A stretch of 64,000 bases of DNA from Calliopum simillimum (GCA_951812925.1 OX638368.1:1116001-1180000); one strand, 5' to 3'; positions 1-12,404 are shown, numbered from the stretch's first letter. The notes: a model not told the origin generated them from the letters alone. Program-made: numbers and translations.

Positions 1-3000
1 CTGGTCAATAAGCATATGTCCAAGGTACACACAGACAGCATGTTTTAAAAACTGTCAGCACCCATAACATATATTAATAAAAACATCTAAAACACACTAA
101 AAGCTTAAAACAGTAACTAAACTTCCTTCCTGATGTTGTAAAACTGAAATATTTCATGTAAGTTTCTCACAAAACGTTTCGTAGTTTACTCCAAGAACAA
201 ATTTTTACACACAATAAACACTTTTTCCGTCGCTTTTTATACACGCATACAGCTAGACGGTCTGAAGTCTACTAATATGTGTCACCGGTATGAGTGGAAA
301 ATTCCATAGAAAAACAATATCGTACACGTGCAACTGTTGAGTGGCAAACGACACTTGGACCGAGGTACACTCGGACTAAATTACACACATCTCCCCTACA
401 GTTTTTGTTTATTTATTTCTGATATGCAATCGTAAGCATACACGTGATACCTTATAATCGTTTTTCTCGAAATTTTTGGTATTTTAAGTTATGAAAATCT
501 TGCAGCAAATGAGCGATACGCATGAGGTTGCAAGGTAAAAAAAAGAATTGGGTGCAAGCACAAACTAAGTGTTGTGCGAACAAAGTAATATTCAAAAGAC
601 CAAAAAAATTGGTTTATTGTATACTGAACCAATTCCTATTTGCACCATGTGAAAAACCGGATCAAACAGAAGGAACTGAATTAGGAGTGGTGAAAAAAAA
701 ATAACCAACAGAAATATTGAAGCGCCATTTATAAATAAATAGATATAGTACAGTATGAAAAGAGAGTTAGGAATATAACAAAAGCAATGATTGGAAACGA
801 CGAGAAGGTTCGTTGAGAGAGAACTAATTTATTATTTATTACGTAAGGCGACAAAAAATGTTTTTATTTCTGCGGCCTTAGATTTGTGAGTAAATTCAAA
901 TTCACCAAGGTCTTCCGATACCTAGGTTATATTCTATTCGTCAGGGTTGACTCTAGTTCTCCAGATATCCTTGCTTAAAAGAGTAAAAATAGCTGTTTTG
1001 AGGCATATTTGAAGGCGAATAACACTTACAGCAGACAGTGTAATTAATTTTTGTTAGAGGCATCAAAAAGTCATATCTTTCCACATCCAACCTTACCTTT
1101 TATCTTTTTCAATTTGATGCTTACTTTGTGAGTTATTACCCATTTCAACTCCGTTCAAACAAAACCGCTAAGCTTTAAGCTTTTTTGAGCAAGGATTTCT
1201 GAAGGACTAGAATCAATTTAGACCTACCTAATTAAATACTCAAGAAGTAAGGATCTAATAGGAAAAGTTCAAGGAAATTTATAATGAGAAAGGTTATGCC
1301 GCTTTCATTTTATTAACAGAAATTTATCACACTGTCTACTGTAAGTGGTATACTATGTCAAATGTGCTTCAAAGCAGATATTTTTGCACTATTTACCAAA
1401 AATATCTAGAGAACTAGAGTCAAGTCGGCGAATCTGATATTATTTTCGTATTCACTAGGTCATGATTGCTCGAAATCTTCTCCGAAACTCTAAGCCGCAA
1501 AATCGTTGTTGCCCTGTGTTATTCATTGATGAGATTAATATTTTAACAAGGATCATTTTGAAATGCTGAAAAAGTCTTAGATATTTAACAATTTCGATTA
1601 CGTAAAAAAAAGTAAATGCTTGGGTCAGGTCGTAAGAAATACTTTAAGGTTGAAAGAGAGCTTAAAGCTATTGAGAGGAATTTAATTACAGTGGTTGATG
1701 ACTGAAGATATAAGAAAAATATTAATTAAAACGATAAAAAAACGTTAAATTTCCGGTAACTATAAAAAAGTTGGTCAGACTTCTTAGAAATTCCACTATT
1801 CGAAATATTTCCCATGCACAGCAATCGAATTATTGTCCTTCATGTACTTAAATATATATTCAGAGTATTTGCGTTCTCTTTTCATCGACTTTCTACACAC
1901 CCACCTTAAACAATCGCCTTGCAATCAACGAATTGAAAATATTATTTGAACGGAATTCCCACTGAGCCCAAGCACAATCCCACCATTACAACGATAATAT
2001 TTGGGGTCTATTATATTTCTTTTTGAAAATTTGAACAGCTGTAGCCTTTTACGATTTGCACCTTTCACATGCAGCAAAACAAAATTGAACTAAATTAAAC
2101 TAAAAGTTTTCGTATTGTGAAATGTTGATATTAGCACAATTTACAATACACAACGCACACATAGATACAAACAAACACACACAAACTCGAGCATGTGGAT
2201 ACGCCCCACGCCATTGCACAACGTGTTGGTTAATTTCGTTTCGCAGTACATGTTGTTGTGTACGTCGCGTTCATAAAAGTTAAAAGTGTGGCAGCAAAAT
2301 GATGATGATGTTGCATGAAAATGTTTCGAGTTTCGAATAGAGGAGATAACCCCAAAGAACATGGAAAAATCAATGCACGTGCCAGTTATGTCGATTTGCA
2401 CAACAATTGCATTGCAAATGGTGTTGACTGCCACAGGAAGTTGGTCATAAATGGGGAAACTTTTGGATGTTCGCTTCGTATGGGTAGAAAAGCAGCTGCG
2501 GGAGAATTTGAAAGAGTAAAACATCGTCATATGCAAATTGTGGCTTTTTGCTTACAGCACATTCGTTACTTTACAAATCTTTTCAATTTATTTAGTATAT
2601 CAAGTATATTTTTAGCTTAAAATATTGAGGTAAAAAGATCTAAATTGAGCCGTGAGTAAAGAACATAGACTTTAAATGGTCATATTAGATTGAGGGTCGA
2701 GCATTGGTCTATCTCTAGGTGCTGGAACCATTCCTATAAAAAAAAATTAATCGTATGGTTTCAACGAGGTTGACCCTTGCAGAGGTTCGTTACTAGAACA
2801 GACTAATGAAAACGAAAAAGATATTTGCGGGAAGATGAATCAAAATAACTCAGAAATGTGAACCACAAAGTCGAATACAATTAATGGAAAATTTAATATT
2901 CTAATAAAGCACAATTTCATAAAAAAAATTCAATTATTCAACGTTTTTAAGTTTTATTGCAAAAAATAAATCGTAAATAATGCAGCTAAGGAAAAGAGAA

Positions 3001-3655
3001 AAACGGAATATGAAAGAAAACATAAAAAACCAACATTCATTAATTAGATTATGGTAAAAAGAAGAAGTGAAGAAAGAAAAAATGAAAATAAACGAAACAA
3101 GTGAAGCCTTAGAAAAACAGGAAAGGAGTTCAAATTAAAACCGGAAGGAAACGTGAGGAAGTAATCAATTTCAATTTCAGCAGAAGAAGTAATTTAAACA
3201 AAGCTGATGAAGGAACAGCAGACAGACAAAATTTTACATATTTAGAAATGGAAAAAATAAAAAAAATAAAATAATCTGTACAGAAAAAGAAAGAAAAACA
3301 TTATGTATATAAGCGTAAAAACGCAGAGAAGTGGTAACAGTGTTTTTTTTTTTTTTTTTTTTTTTGTATGCACGAACATCATAAAACTTGAAAATATCAA
3401 AATTAAAAAATAAAGAAAAAACGAATTGCATGGATTATGACCAAGCATAAATAACAAGCATGAAAACAAGCATAAAAGTACAATAAAAACTTAAAAGCAC
3501 TAAAAATATTGTTTTACTGTTGGTCATAAGCAAATGCATACTGGGTGGCATAAGCAAAATATGAAAATCTGAAGGGCGAGAGAGAGGCAAACAGATATAT
3601 TAAGTTTCTTCTAAATTACGAAATAAATTAGGTACAACTTAATTACCAAGCCTCT
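1..3655. other. Unannotated AT-rich DNA
   Basis: No gene or complete repeat is recognised here. At about 2141-2620 there is slightly more GC, and frames are open on both strands (131 codons minus, 101 codons plus). Neither translation shows a domain or a convincing gene context, so I treat both as chance. From about 2940 to 3320 the plus strand is strongly purine-rich (GAAA/GAAGAA-like). A run of about 23 T lies at 3343-3365. Confidence 0.6.
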
Positions 3656-4480
3656 GGTACACTATGTATGTATGTATGTATGTATTCTCCTTTAACTCCT
3701 AGGAGGAGCATAGGGCCAATATGAAATCTCTCCATTTGTCACGATCCCTTGCGATGACTTTAATCTCTTGCCACGACTTTCCCGATTCTTGGATTTCCTT
3801 TTCCAGCGACCTCTTCCAGTTGGTTTTGGGTCTACCACGTCCTCTACTGCCTTGTGGATTCCACTCAAGAGCCTGGCGACCAATCCATCTCCATTTGCGC
3901 AGCTTGACCTCGATTGCTATAGCCCTCTGATTGCATTTTTGATGTAGCTCGGCATTTGATATAGTGCGAGGCCACCAAACCTTTAGTATTCGCCTTAAGC
4001 ATTTGTTGACGAATACTTGCAGCTTGTTCGTTAGTTGTTCAGTAACAAGCCACGTTTCGCACCCATATAACAAAACAGATTTCACATTCAAATCAAAAAT
4101 GCGCACTCTCGGAAGAAGACCATATTTTGTTCAGTTGAGCAAACGCGCCTTTTGCTTTTGCTATTCTTGAGTTGATATCCTCTTTTGCTCCACCATCCAT
4201 GGAGATAATGCTGCCTAAATACGTGAAGCTATCGACGTTTCCGATGTTATCACTGCCAGCTTTAAACGTGATGTCATTGCTTGCGTTTAGCTTCATGCTT
4301 TTAGTCTTGGATACGTTGATTTTTAGGCCGGCCTTTTGTGATTCCTAGACAAGGTCTTCAATTTTGCTTTGCATATCTGAATGTTTGGACGATAAGAGGC
4401 AGATGTCGTCAGCGTAGTCGAGATCTTCCAGATGTTCGGTAAAGTTCCATTGGACACCCCTTTTGGCCTGATACGCTATG
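3656..4480 (-). mobile_element. RTE-like non-LTR retrotransposon, 5'-truncated copy 1
   Basis: This is a 3' fragment of a LINE on the minus strand. Its 3' end is the low-coordinate side: the coding stop, a short UTR reading CTCCTAGGAGTTAAAGGAG, then a tail of tandem TACA units (TGTA on the plus strand, about 3667-3684). The flanks GGTACACTATG (3656-3666) and GATACGCTATG (4470-4480) match at 9 of 11 positions and are read as the target-site duplication. That gives an inserted body of 3667-4469. A second, better preserved copy at 31120-31723 shares the 3' coding end and the TACA tail. The simple-repeat tail and extreme 5' truncation are typical of RTE-type LINEs; the clade assignment is from protein resemblance. 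Confidence 0.85.
3699..4469 (-). pseudogene. Reverse transcriptase 3' part (RTE-like LINE), broken
   Basis: Read on the minus strand, the fragment starts just before the catalytic YADD box (LDYADDICLLSS, about 4389-4424). It continues through the segment containing FTYLGSIISMDGG and ends with the C-terminal region LYGCETWLVTEQ to FILALCSS. Damage compared with the copy at 31.1 kb: an in-frame TAG at about 4347, a loss of about 17 bases after KIWSS that shifts frame (near 4107), and an in-frame loss of 11 codons (HTLRKPHSEVC in the other copy) near 3885. It cannot encode an active enzyme. The reading relies on direct comparison with the second copy in this window. Confidence 0.85.
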
Positions 4481-7429
4481 CTTGCTTCATAAAAACCTTA
4501 AAGATTTCTTGCGCAAACACCTTGTTTGTATTATTCTCTTTTTTTGACAATTTTGGCATAAAAGAAGCATTTTATTTTAGCTTTAAATTATCCACGACTT
4601 TAACGTTCATGTTTTACAACTATCAATCCTGCTTTTAGGAAACAAGTACTTTTTTCTAGTATTATGTTCTACTACTTGATGGCTTTCTTGCAATTTAAGA
4701 TAAATGATAACTGAAAAACAAGAAATAACAATTATTATAAAATGCAGAATAATAATTGCAAACACTTAAGGCCATGAAATTAGGAAATGTCCTCAGAATA
4801 CGTAAAACATTTGTGCTCGTTTTATGGCATTTTAAGCTGCTGCTCGCGAAATGTCTACTTTCAAATTCTTTTTTTGCGACTAATTTTCTAACTGTCTATA
4901 ACATTATTGCCAAAACGCAAAGGCATCTCACGTCATTTGCAAAGAGAATGTCTTATTCACATTAAAACATTACTTTTGCCTTTTCCGCCTTCTTTTTTAT
5001 GTTAAGATAGTGTAAGTAATATCTTAACAGAAAACTTTTTTGATCAAAACTGAGTTCTTTTGTCTGATAACATAAAAATCCTATAAGGGTTTTGCTACCT
5101 TAGGTACTATATTTCCTTAAAGACAATTTAAGATTGTTCACTCTCACTCCAGCTGCTTTTTCGTTGATTAATTATGTCTCACTATTGGCTGTGTGGAACT
5201 CAATCCAACCGTTATTTCTAGGTCAATTCCAGTTGTTCACCGTATGTGTGTACCTATACATCAACGCGTATATTACACCAAAACTACGTGACAAATTACT
5301 GTATACACCAGACAAAAAAAGTACCTAGAAAAAGCACAAATTCAAAATGTCAAAACAAAGGCACGTTCTTCAACACATTCACGCACATAAATATAAAAAA
5401 AATACATACACATTCAAACACGTACACACGTTTACTAGCTAATTTCGCACAAATGACTTAATTTTTATCCTGTAAAGGAGCAAAAAAGCAGAAGAAACAT
5501 CTACATCAACAAAAAGTGAAAAATTTTATTAAAAACTCAAAAGTTTTATGCGAACCACAAAAATTTTACTCTGTAACCTCAGACCAAAAAAATCACATGA
5601 AAAAAGGACATTCCAACCACATGTGGTTTGATGACAGGGGAACACAGAACACAAGCTTATTGGAGTCATCCAAAGTATACTTATAGTTTCTATGGTTTCA
5701 AATTCTGAGTTGTTAGTGGTTCCATTCCATTGGTTTGTCCGTTGGAGATTTTGCGCTCACTTGTACGTAGAGATACACTTTCAATCATTTGTACGGAATG
5801 AAATTAGTAAAAACTGTTGAAAAGCAGCAAATGATTTTTTTTTTTTGTCAACAGGACACTTGAGCGTCAGGGTGGAATATTAATCAAAATTTGTCAAATT
5901 ATTCACAGATATTTCTTATAAGAAAAATTTATAACAGGGGCATTCTTCATGACACTAAAAATTAAATTTGCTTGGTTGATTCATGATCACATCAAAGATT
6001 TTTAGCGGGCCAGTATTTTTTATGCGTGTGCCAAATTTTGAAATTTGTACTCTTTGTGAGCATGCCTGGTATACATCGAACACATAAATACATACGACTA
6101 CATTCTCACTTTAACAAATACATCAAAAATATTTAATTTATTTTTGCGACCAAGTGCACTCTCATACTTTTGTGCTTTTTGGGGATGTTTGTGTGTATGT
6201 GTGTATAACAGTCACATGTACATAATTGCGTTTTTGAACTAAAGTGCAGAAGGACACTTTTTAATGTATCACGTGATTTATTTAATTTTCCTCATGTCCT
6301 TTGCCAAAGTAAAAACCTTAAGCTGCAAATTTTATAGGATTTTGTGCAGCAATTAGACATTTTTAGCAGGTAAGTATTTGAAAGGTTGACCTGGAGTAGC
6401 AAATGTATGTGAGGAGTGATATACGAATGCAATAAATTCTGTTTTTTTTTTACCAAGTTGCATGATGCTATAAAATATCATAAGAATACCAGCATAAAAT
6501 GTTTGAATGCGGAATAATTTTCAATGTTGTTATTTTTGTGAAATTATTATTTTTAGCAATTAATTAATAAAATACGCATAATATTCCCTTATCAAAATCG
6601 TCTCCTTTGTCATTTAATACGAGAAAAACTTTTGCGTCCGAAAGTAGACTCCCCCAACGTTAACGTTCAAATTACAGGCTGCTCAATTTGAGTTGGATGT
6701 TCTTAAACTTTTTGACATTTTCATAAAGCCATTAAAGCACCTGCATGCGAAAGCTACGCAGCGCACTCACTCAGCGTACTCTGTGTAGCTAATTTTTGAT
6801 TGTGCACTAAGTGAACTGTCAGTGATTAATTATACACTTCGGCAGTTGAGGTTATCACTCGCAATGGCCTGCTAAAAAAAAAGGAAATTGTAAACCAAGC
6901 TGGCCATTTCAAACAGTAAAACTTAATTTATCATAATGTTGCATAATGAAAAATGGTTTTTGTTAAAATTTTAAACCACAAAAGGCTTATTGGTTTTTTG
7001 TAAGAAATTTAAACTTTTTACGATTTGCAATGAAATGGGTTTAATAATAGAAGAGTGCCCAATTAAAAATTCCAAATTTATTTTTGTAGAAATTATAGGA
7101 ATTTCAATTCACAAATTAATTAATTAATTAAGCCAAAAGTCCAAAAATAATAAACATTTTAAATTGACGTGTGCTGGTTCTAATTAAAACAAAACTTCCA
7201 CTGATATAGTGTCATTACATTAAAATTAATACTGAAAATTCCAGCGTTCACTCAGATTAAAATAGAATTCCTACGCGCAAATTTATCAGAAATATCTTTT
7301 ATTTTAAATAGGAATGTTCATAATGCAATTTAGTTTTAAATTTTTTAATAATGCGTGACACTCAGCACACATTTTTGTTAAAGAACCATTACTAGTCACA
7401 TAAAAAAACCCGCCTAGCAAATATGTATG
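4481..7429. other. Unannotated AT-rich DNA
   Basis: Nearly 3 kb without a recognisable gene or element. Only short spurious open frames, short TG/TA-rich patches (about 6180-6220), T runs and a TTAATTAATTAA run (about 7115-7130) are seen. Confidence 0.6.
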
Positions 7430-7575
7430 TCATCAGTCGAAGTTACTATTGCCCAGTATGCGATTTTAATTTTTCTGTATAATTTTCTCGATTTTTGAGT
7501 TTGTTATCCAACCACCTTTCCTAGTTCTCAATATTTGGTTTACCACGTCATTTACTGTCTTGTGGGTTTCCTAAT
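7430..7575 (-). pseudogene. Faint relic of the RTE-like LINE 3' coding end
   Basis: On the minus strand a decayed translation resembling GNPQDSKRGKPN-IEN-KRWL aligns with WNPQGSRGRGRPKTNWKRSLE of the copies at 3.7 and 31.5 kb. The plus strand keeps stretches such as TACCACGTCATTTACTGTC beside TACCACGTCCTCTACTGCC in copy 1. Several frameshifts are needed, so this is an old copy. No 3' tail or target duplication was identified. Confidence 0.55.
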
Positions 7576-7725
7576 GTTTTTTAAAAAGTTTAACCCTATG
7601 TTTCATTTATTCGACCTTTCACTATTATAATAAATTAATTCTTTGCTTTGGCTATTAGGTGAAGTGTTGTAAATTTGTTCCCAATATTTAAAAAAATCTC
7701 TTTTCATCATCAAGGGTAGGGGAAT
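7576..7725. other. Short unannotated gap
   Basis: AT-rich sequence between the RTE relic and the GTTGGGACA repeat. Nothing is recognised in it. Confidence 0.5.
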
Positions 7726-8692
7726 GACGTATAGGTTGGGACAGCCGTTTTTCTTGAATTTTCGATACTGGCGACACCTATGTTTCAACTGTCGAAGTAA
7801 AGTCTCTTTATAACCTAACGTTTCATGTGCAAAAGACCGAAGAACTCTTGTTATATTAAAAAGATCTTTTCGATAGTTTCTGCGTGTTCGTAATTTGCCG
7901 AATTTAAACCAATTATTTCATGTAAGTGTGTTCAATGTATCTTATATTCAGTGTATTTTCATTGCGTAAAAAAGTAATTGATATATTTTGTTGTGGCAAA
8001 TATTATTTTTAGGCTTTCACGAAATGGCAACTTTGTAAAGGTTGGGACACTCATGTCGTATAAGTTGGGACAGCACTTTTTTTTATTCCAAGGCATTGCG
8101 ATACCATTTTAATTATATTTTTACAATGTTTGATGAATGCAATTGTATTTATAATAATTAAAAAGCATTTATTAATGAATTTCTGATGATTGTGACGCAT
8201 TTATGTGCCATGAGTTTGGCAAGTTCACCAACGCACGAAAAACCGATCGTGGAATTACTGATTTCAATGCATTGATCGCGGAAATTGGGGAAATTAAATT
8301 GGCTAAGGCATTCGATCCACCAGAAAAGCTTATAATATCCCAAAAAGCAGTTTGGCGAGGCATTCCCAAAAAGTGAATGATAAAATTAAAGACATTTCAA
8401 CCATTGATGACGATGCATTATTAAAGCTGGTTAAAAGAGTTGCTTCGCACGCCAATCCGTTGATGGTATCTTGTGTCTCGCACAAGAAGCACCTTAAATA
8501 TAAAATATGCGGAACAGTTTCTTCACCTGTACAAACTGCGAATCATATTAGGCGGAATGATTTTTTTTTACCCAAATTGTTTCTTTGAAACATGACGTTT
8601 CAATAAATGTTCTGATTAAAATAATATCATGCAGATTAGCTTAACTTTTTGGCTCACTTTGTGATTTTTGAAAGTGTCCCAACTTATACGGC
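7726..8692. repeat. Putative degraded transposable element with GTATAAGTTGGGACA motifs
   Basis: A motif close to CGTATAAGTTGGGACA occurs at 7729-7744 and 8058-8073 on the plus strand, with related flanks (about 7726-7760 and 8055-8090). It occurs inverted at 8674-8690 (TGTCCCAACTTATACGG). A shorter copy, GGTTGGGACAC, lies at 8040-8050, and CCCAACTTATAA recurs at about 10447. Two direct copies plus one inverted copy enclosing decayed coding-like sequence suggest terminal or subterminal repeats of a DNA transposon. No family was recognised, and the true ends and any target duplication are not established. Confidence 0.45.
8200..8588 (+). pseudogene. Unrecognised coding-like remnant inside the GTTGGGACA repeat
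   Basis: From the ATG at 8200 a 58-codon frame (MCHEFGKFTNARKTDRG... to a stop near 8374) is followed, in another frame, by a 78-codon frame at 8352-8588 (contains DISTIDDDALLKLVKRVASH). Codon and residue composition is more protein-like than the surroundings. The overlap with a frame change would fit a single decayed gene, perhaps of the enclosing element. I do not recognise any domain, and chance is a real alternative. Confidence 0.3.
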
Positions 8693-9476
8693 AAATTTTT
8701 TTTCGGGAAAAAAAGTTGTCTTCATTAAAATGGCTATAACTTTTGACTTCATCACGATGTCAAATAACTTTCTATAAAGTAGTTGTAGCCGATGACCATA
8801 CCTTTCTATTGGTATATTTAAATTAACAATTTTTTTATCCGTTTCAAAACCACTGACCAAAAACAAAACCCGTCCCAAAAAAAAGAACATATAACATTGT
8901 TTAGCCCTATCTTAATTGATCTAATTTTAATCACGGTTTTCTTATGATTATCTTATAACCATTTCATAATGTAATTATCTTCTAATATCTTCTTGTTATC
9001 ATATAATAATCTTCTATACCTTATAACTCACTGACCATTATCTAAACATTATCTTAAATGATCATACTGGGTTATACTGGAAATGAATAGAATACATAAT
9101 TCGATATGATGAGCACGACTCAAGAGCCTTTCGCTGCTGTGACCAAATTACACGCAAAAAATTATCTGCAAAACAGCACAGTCATAATAATCTCATGAAA
9201 AATAAAGGTTCTTTCCAGTAATTCAATTATTTTACTGAATTTTCATAAAAATGTATTGGTACGAAAGTAAAATATACCTACAGCTTGAACTTAGAAAAGT
9301 ACAGAGATAAACAGTAAAAAATATTAAATGGAAAAGTAAAAAAAGCGCACATAAAAAATACTAGTCAGTTCTGCAATATTTTCCTAGAATTTTATCAATT
9401 ATTACTGGTTGACATTGTAAAAAATTTTATTCAAATATAATTTAAGTAAAATAAAAATCTATAGAAACGAAAGTGC
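8693..9476. other. Unannotated AT-rich DNA
   Basis: No gene is recognised. From about 8935 to 9060 there is a loose repetition of TTATCTTATAA/ATAATCTTC-like words. Confidence 0.55.
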
Positions 9477-9526
9477 TACAGTAGCTCAGTGGTTAGAGCG
9501 TCGCATACAAACACAAAGGTCTTAAC
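9477..9526 (+). pseudogene. tRNA-like 5' half (A-box region), no B box
   Basis: The sequence around 9478-9502 (CAGTAGCTCAGTGGTTAGAG) matches the D-arm/A-box region of eukaryotic tRNAs, including a GCTC/GAGC D stem. Downstream, AAGGTC is followed by TTAACATAAAG instead of the expected B box GGTTCGANTCC, so a complete cloverleaf cannot form. It is best read as a tRNA pseudogene or the head of a tRNA-derived SINE, not a functional tRNA. Confidence 0.5.
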
Positions 9527-9715
9527 ATAAAGTTTGTTTTTATTTTCATATTTTGAAAAAAATGTATTGTGTGTAATCAGTAAAAATTAAGGTTTTTCTT
9601 TACGTGCGCACAGTCACTGAAAAAATCAGTAAAAATGACTGAGATTTTCAATTAATTTTTGCGGTTTAGTTTTTTTCGTGTACTTAAAAAGTAAGTAAAC
9701 ATATTTATAATAATA

Positions 9716-10430
9716 TAATACTATTAGTGTCATACGAAAGATATGTTAATTTGCTACAAAATTGGTTTGCTAAAAATTTTAATCCGAGTCGTGGTTTTAG
9801 AGATATTGCAAATTTTCAGAAATTTTGACCATTTTTTTTTTTTAAAGCACTATTGTTCCAAAAATTGTATCATTAATGCATAGTTTTAGTAACATATTAT
9901 AAAAGCTCAATTTATTACCTTTCAGTTGACATGTAATTTGTACTTGATTTCTTGCATTACGTATTTTTTTTATAGGAAAACAAAAAAGTAGGTTATTGGA
10001 AAACATCGGAAGAGTCTACAGGTATCGGAATTAATCGAAAACTATCTTAAAACATCGTTATTGTTGTTTTTATCGCTGTAATTGTTATTTTTGTAGTTGG
10101 TATTATTGTTGTTCTTGTAATGTTTTCCTAAATTTCATAAAAATTTCTTTGGTTCACTTTTTTGTTTTCCTTTAAAAAATATGATAGTGCAAAAATTCAG
10201 GTACAAATTACATGGCAAATGAAAGCAAATAAATTGGGCTTTTATAATATGTTACTAAAACTATGCATTAATGATACAATTTTTGGAACAATAGTGCTTT
10301 AAAAAAAAAAAAAATGGTCAAAATTTCTGAAAATTTACAATATCTCTAAAACCCCGACTCGGATTAAAATTTTTAGCAAACCAATTTTGTAGCAAATTAA
10401 CATATCTTTCGTATGACACTAATAGTATTA
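9716..10430. repeat. Foldback element, about 715 bp
   Basis: Two arms of about 275 bp (9716-9990 and about 10155-10430) are inverted copies around a loop of about 165 bp. The outer ends read TAATACTATTAGTGTCATAC on the left and its complement on the right. The innermost matching part is GGAAAACAAAAAAGT. Arms differ by scattered substitutions (for example GACTCGG contexts at about 9787 and 10360). No open frame of note and no clear target duplication. It is a non-coding inverted-repeat (foldback or MITE-like) element of unassigned family. Confidence 0.85.
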
Positions 10431-10725
10431 AAATCTTTTCAGGGGTTCCCAACTTATAATAATTTTTAAAAAAGATATATCTCAATCTTCCGATGGCTAT
10501 ATCTCCGAAAGTAGGTCCGACAAGAACTTTTTGTTTTTGTCGTTGTTGTAACTAATTTTCAAAGCCCCACTTGAGCAAAAAGAAAAGAAAAGAAACAACA
10601 ACAATTTTTAAAGTAAAATTTTTCTAAGTTTTAATTTTCCTTTGCTTTAATTTACAAAATATTTTGTGAGTAAAAATGGAATAAGTCATACAAAAGTATA
10701 ACAAATTTTTAAAATTATTATAAAT

Positions 10726-10933
10726 GAAAGTGGAATAAGTCCATTCAGACCACAAAAACTCAACTATTTTCTATTACACTTGTAAAAATTTTTACAGCAT
10801 AACAAAATTTGATTAATTTACAGTGGTAAACACTTAACACCGGTTTAATAACGCTTGCCAATATTTTTAAATTGAGTCGTACGCAAACCCTTTAATATCT
10901 CAGTTTATGAAAAAGTGGACTTATTCCACTTTC
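10726..10933. repeat. Short inverted-repeat element, 18-bp ends
   Basis: The 18-mer GAAAGTGGAATAAGTCCA at 10726-10743 is perfectly inverted at 10916-10933, about 208 bp end to end. A related word (ATGGAATAAGTCATAC) lies just outside at about 10675. The interior is AT-rich with no frame. It could be a small MITE; no target duplication was seen. Confidence 0.55.
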
Positions 10934-11098
10934 AAAAAAACCCATTCATATATTGATGCGAATACAAGCTACACAATAAGATGGCGGGCATAGGAAGTTC
11001 GTGCGCTCGCGATTATAAGTACAAACTAATAAAAACCAAGCCTTTTCATTTTTGCTAGATTGTCCATATTTACGAAAGATAGTGAGATTAAACGTGTT

Positions 11099-11189
11099 AA
11101 TGCCTCGAAAACCTCGTACACTCGTAATAGTTGTCATAATCAAAACGAATTTGACAACTATTAAGAGTTAAAGATGTTTTCGAGGCATT
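11099..11189. repeat. 91-nt two-stem hairpin
   Basis: Outer arms AATGCCTCGAAAAC (11099-11112) and GTTTTCGAGGCATT (11176-11189) are perfect complements. Inner arms TAATAGTTGTCA (11125-11136) and TGACAACTATTA (11152-11163) are too. They are separated by 12-nt unpaired segments on both sides and a 15-nt loop. It may be a tiny MITE or a transcribed hairpin. Confidence 0.7.
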
Positions 11190-11322
11190 TATATGCATAT
11201 CCGAAAATAATCTCCTCTTATATGAAGAAATTTTTTTTTTCCATCTTCACTAACCAAATATGGTGAAATATGTATATTCCTAGACATATAAAATGAAATT
11301 CCCAATAGGTGAACAAAAAACT

Positions 11323-11702
11323 TTCTTAGCTACCAACAATGAAAATACATTGATGGTTGGAGCTTACTGTTCAGTGTTTTTGAGTAAAACAACAATAAAA
11401 ACACAAAAAACAAGGCAAAAATACACATAAATAAAAAAAGCAAAAAAATGTATCGGAAGGCTGGTTTGCGTTACTAGTTTCGGGACCCACCACAGGTCAA
11501 AATTGACTATAATAAGTCAATTCCTCATCAGACGCTTTGCCGACGTCTTATAGAATTTCTGCAAGCATACTTTACATTTTTTTGCTTTTTTTATTTATGT
11601 GTATTTTTGCCTTGTTTTTTGTGTTTTTATTGTTGTTTTACTCAAAAACACTGAACAGTAAGCTCCAACCATCAATGTATTTTCATTGTTGGTAGCTAAG
11701 AA
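11323..11702. repeat. Foldback element, about 380 bp
   Basis: Arms of about 130 bp at 11323-11452 and 11573-11702 are almost perfect inverted copies (outer end TTCTTAGCTACCAACAATG; inner end GCAAAAAAATGTA). The loop of about 120 bp is distinctly less AT-rich and contains GGGACCCACCACAGGTC. The near identity of the arms suggests a recent origin or gene conversion. There is no coding content. Confidence 0.85.
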
Positions 11703-11862
11703 TGTTAATAATCATCTGTTCCAAAAAACAAAAAATTAAAAACTTTCGACCCGAGATGGTGTCAGGAGGTTGTTTTATCTGAAAATTTTGGGAAAATCGA
11801 GATTTCCGATAATATACGGGAAAGCACATATTTCAGAAGTAGTAGATATACGGGGCACCTTC

Positions 11863-12400
11863 CAAATATTCTGGAGTAAAATTCAGAAAAATCGTATGTG
11901 GGTCGTGGCGACAAAATGGGTTAAAATGTCTTAATCGCTCACTACGGCCACATGACAGGTTCTAAAATTCTGAAAAAATTCTAGCAAACTCTTTGATGAA
12001 AAATAAATTGATTTTGTTTATAATATTTTTTAATTTAAGCGCCCCCTGCCCAGTAAAAAACGAAAAATTTGGGGTAAAAAAAGCGATTTTTGCCTATATG
12101 CGATCGAGCACACCATAGCGACACATACAGCAAGATAGCATGATATCTAACAAATATTCCGGAGTAAAATTCAGAAAAATCGTATGTGGGTTGTGGCGAA
12201 AGAGCGGGTTAAGAAGTCTAAATCTCTCTTTACGGCCACATAACAAGTCCGAAAATTCTGAAAAATTTCAAGCAAATTCCTTGACAGAAAATAAACCGAC
12301 TTTTTTTATGATGTTTTTTTGATTTAAGCCCCTCATGTCGAGTAAAAAATAAAAAACGTAAAGATTTGGGTAAAAAACTTTATTTTTGGCGGAATGCGAA
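11863..12400 (+). repeat. Diverged tandem duplication, 288-bp period
   Basis: Two head-to-tail copies start with CAAATATTCYGGAGTAAAAT. The words GGAGTAAAATTCAG start at 11873 and 12161, giving a period of 288. Shared landmarks include AGAAAAATCGTATGTGGGT, TACGGCCACAT and a poly-T/GATTTAAGC block. The copies differ at many positions. It lies directly beside the inverted repeat at 12405 and may belong to the same composite element. Confidence 0.75.
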
Positions 12401-12404
12401 ATAT

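Noticed and set aside
9477..9526. Functional tRNA gene
   Set aside because: A good D-arm/A box is present, but no B box and no 3' acceptor strand are found. The other tRNA-like sequences also fail to fold into a normal cloverleaf.
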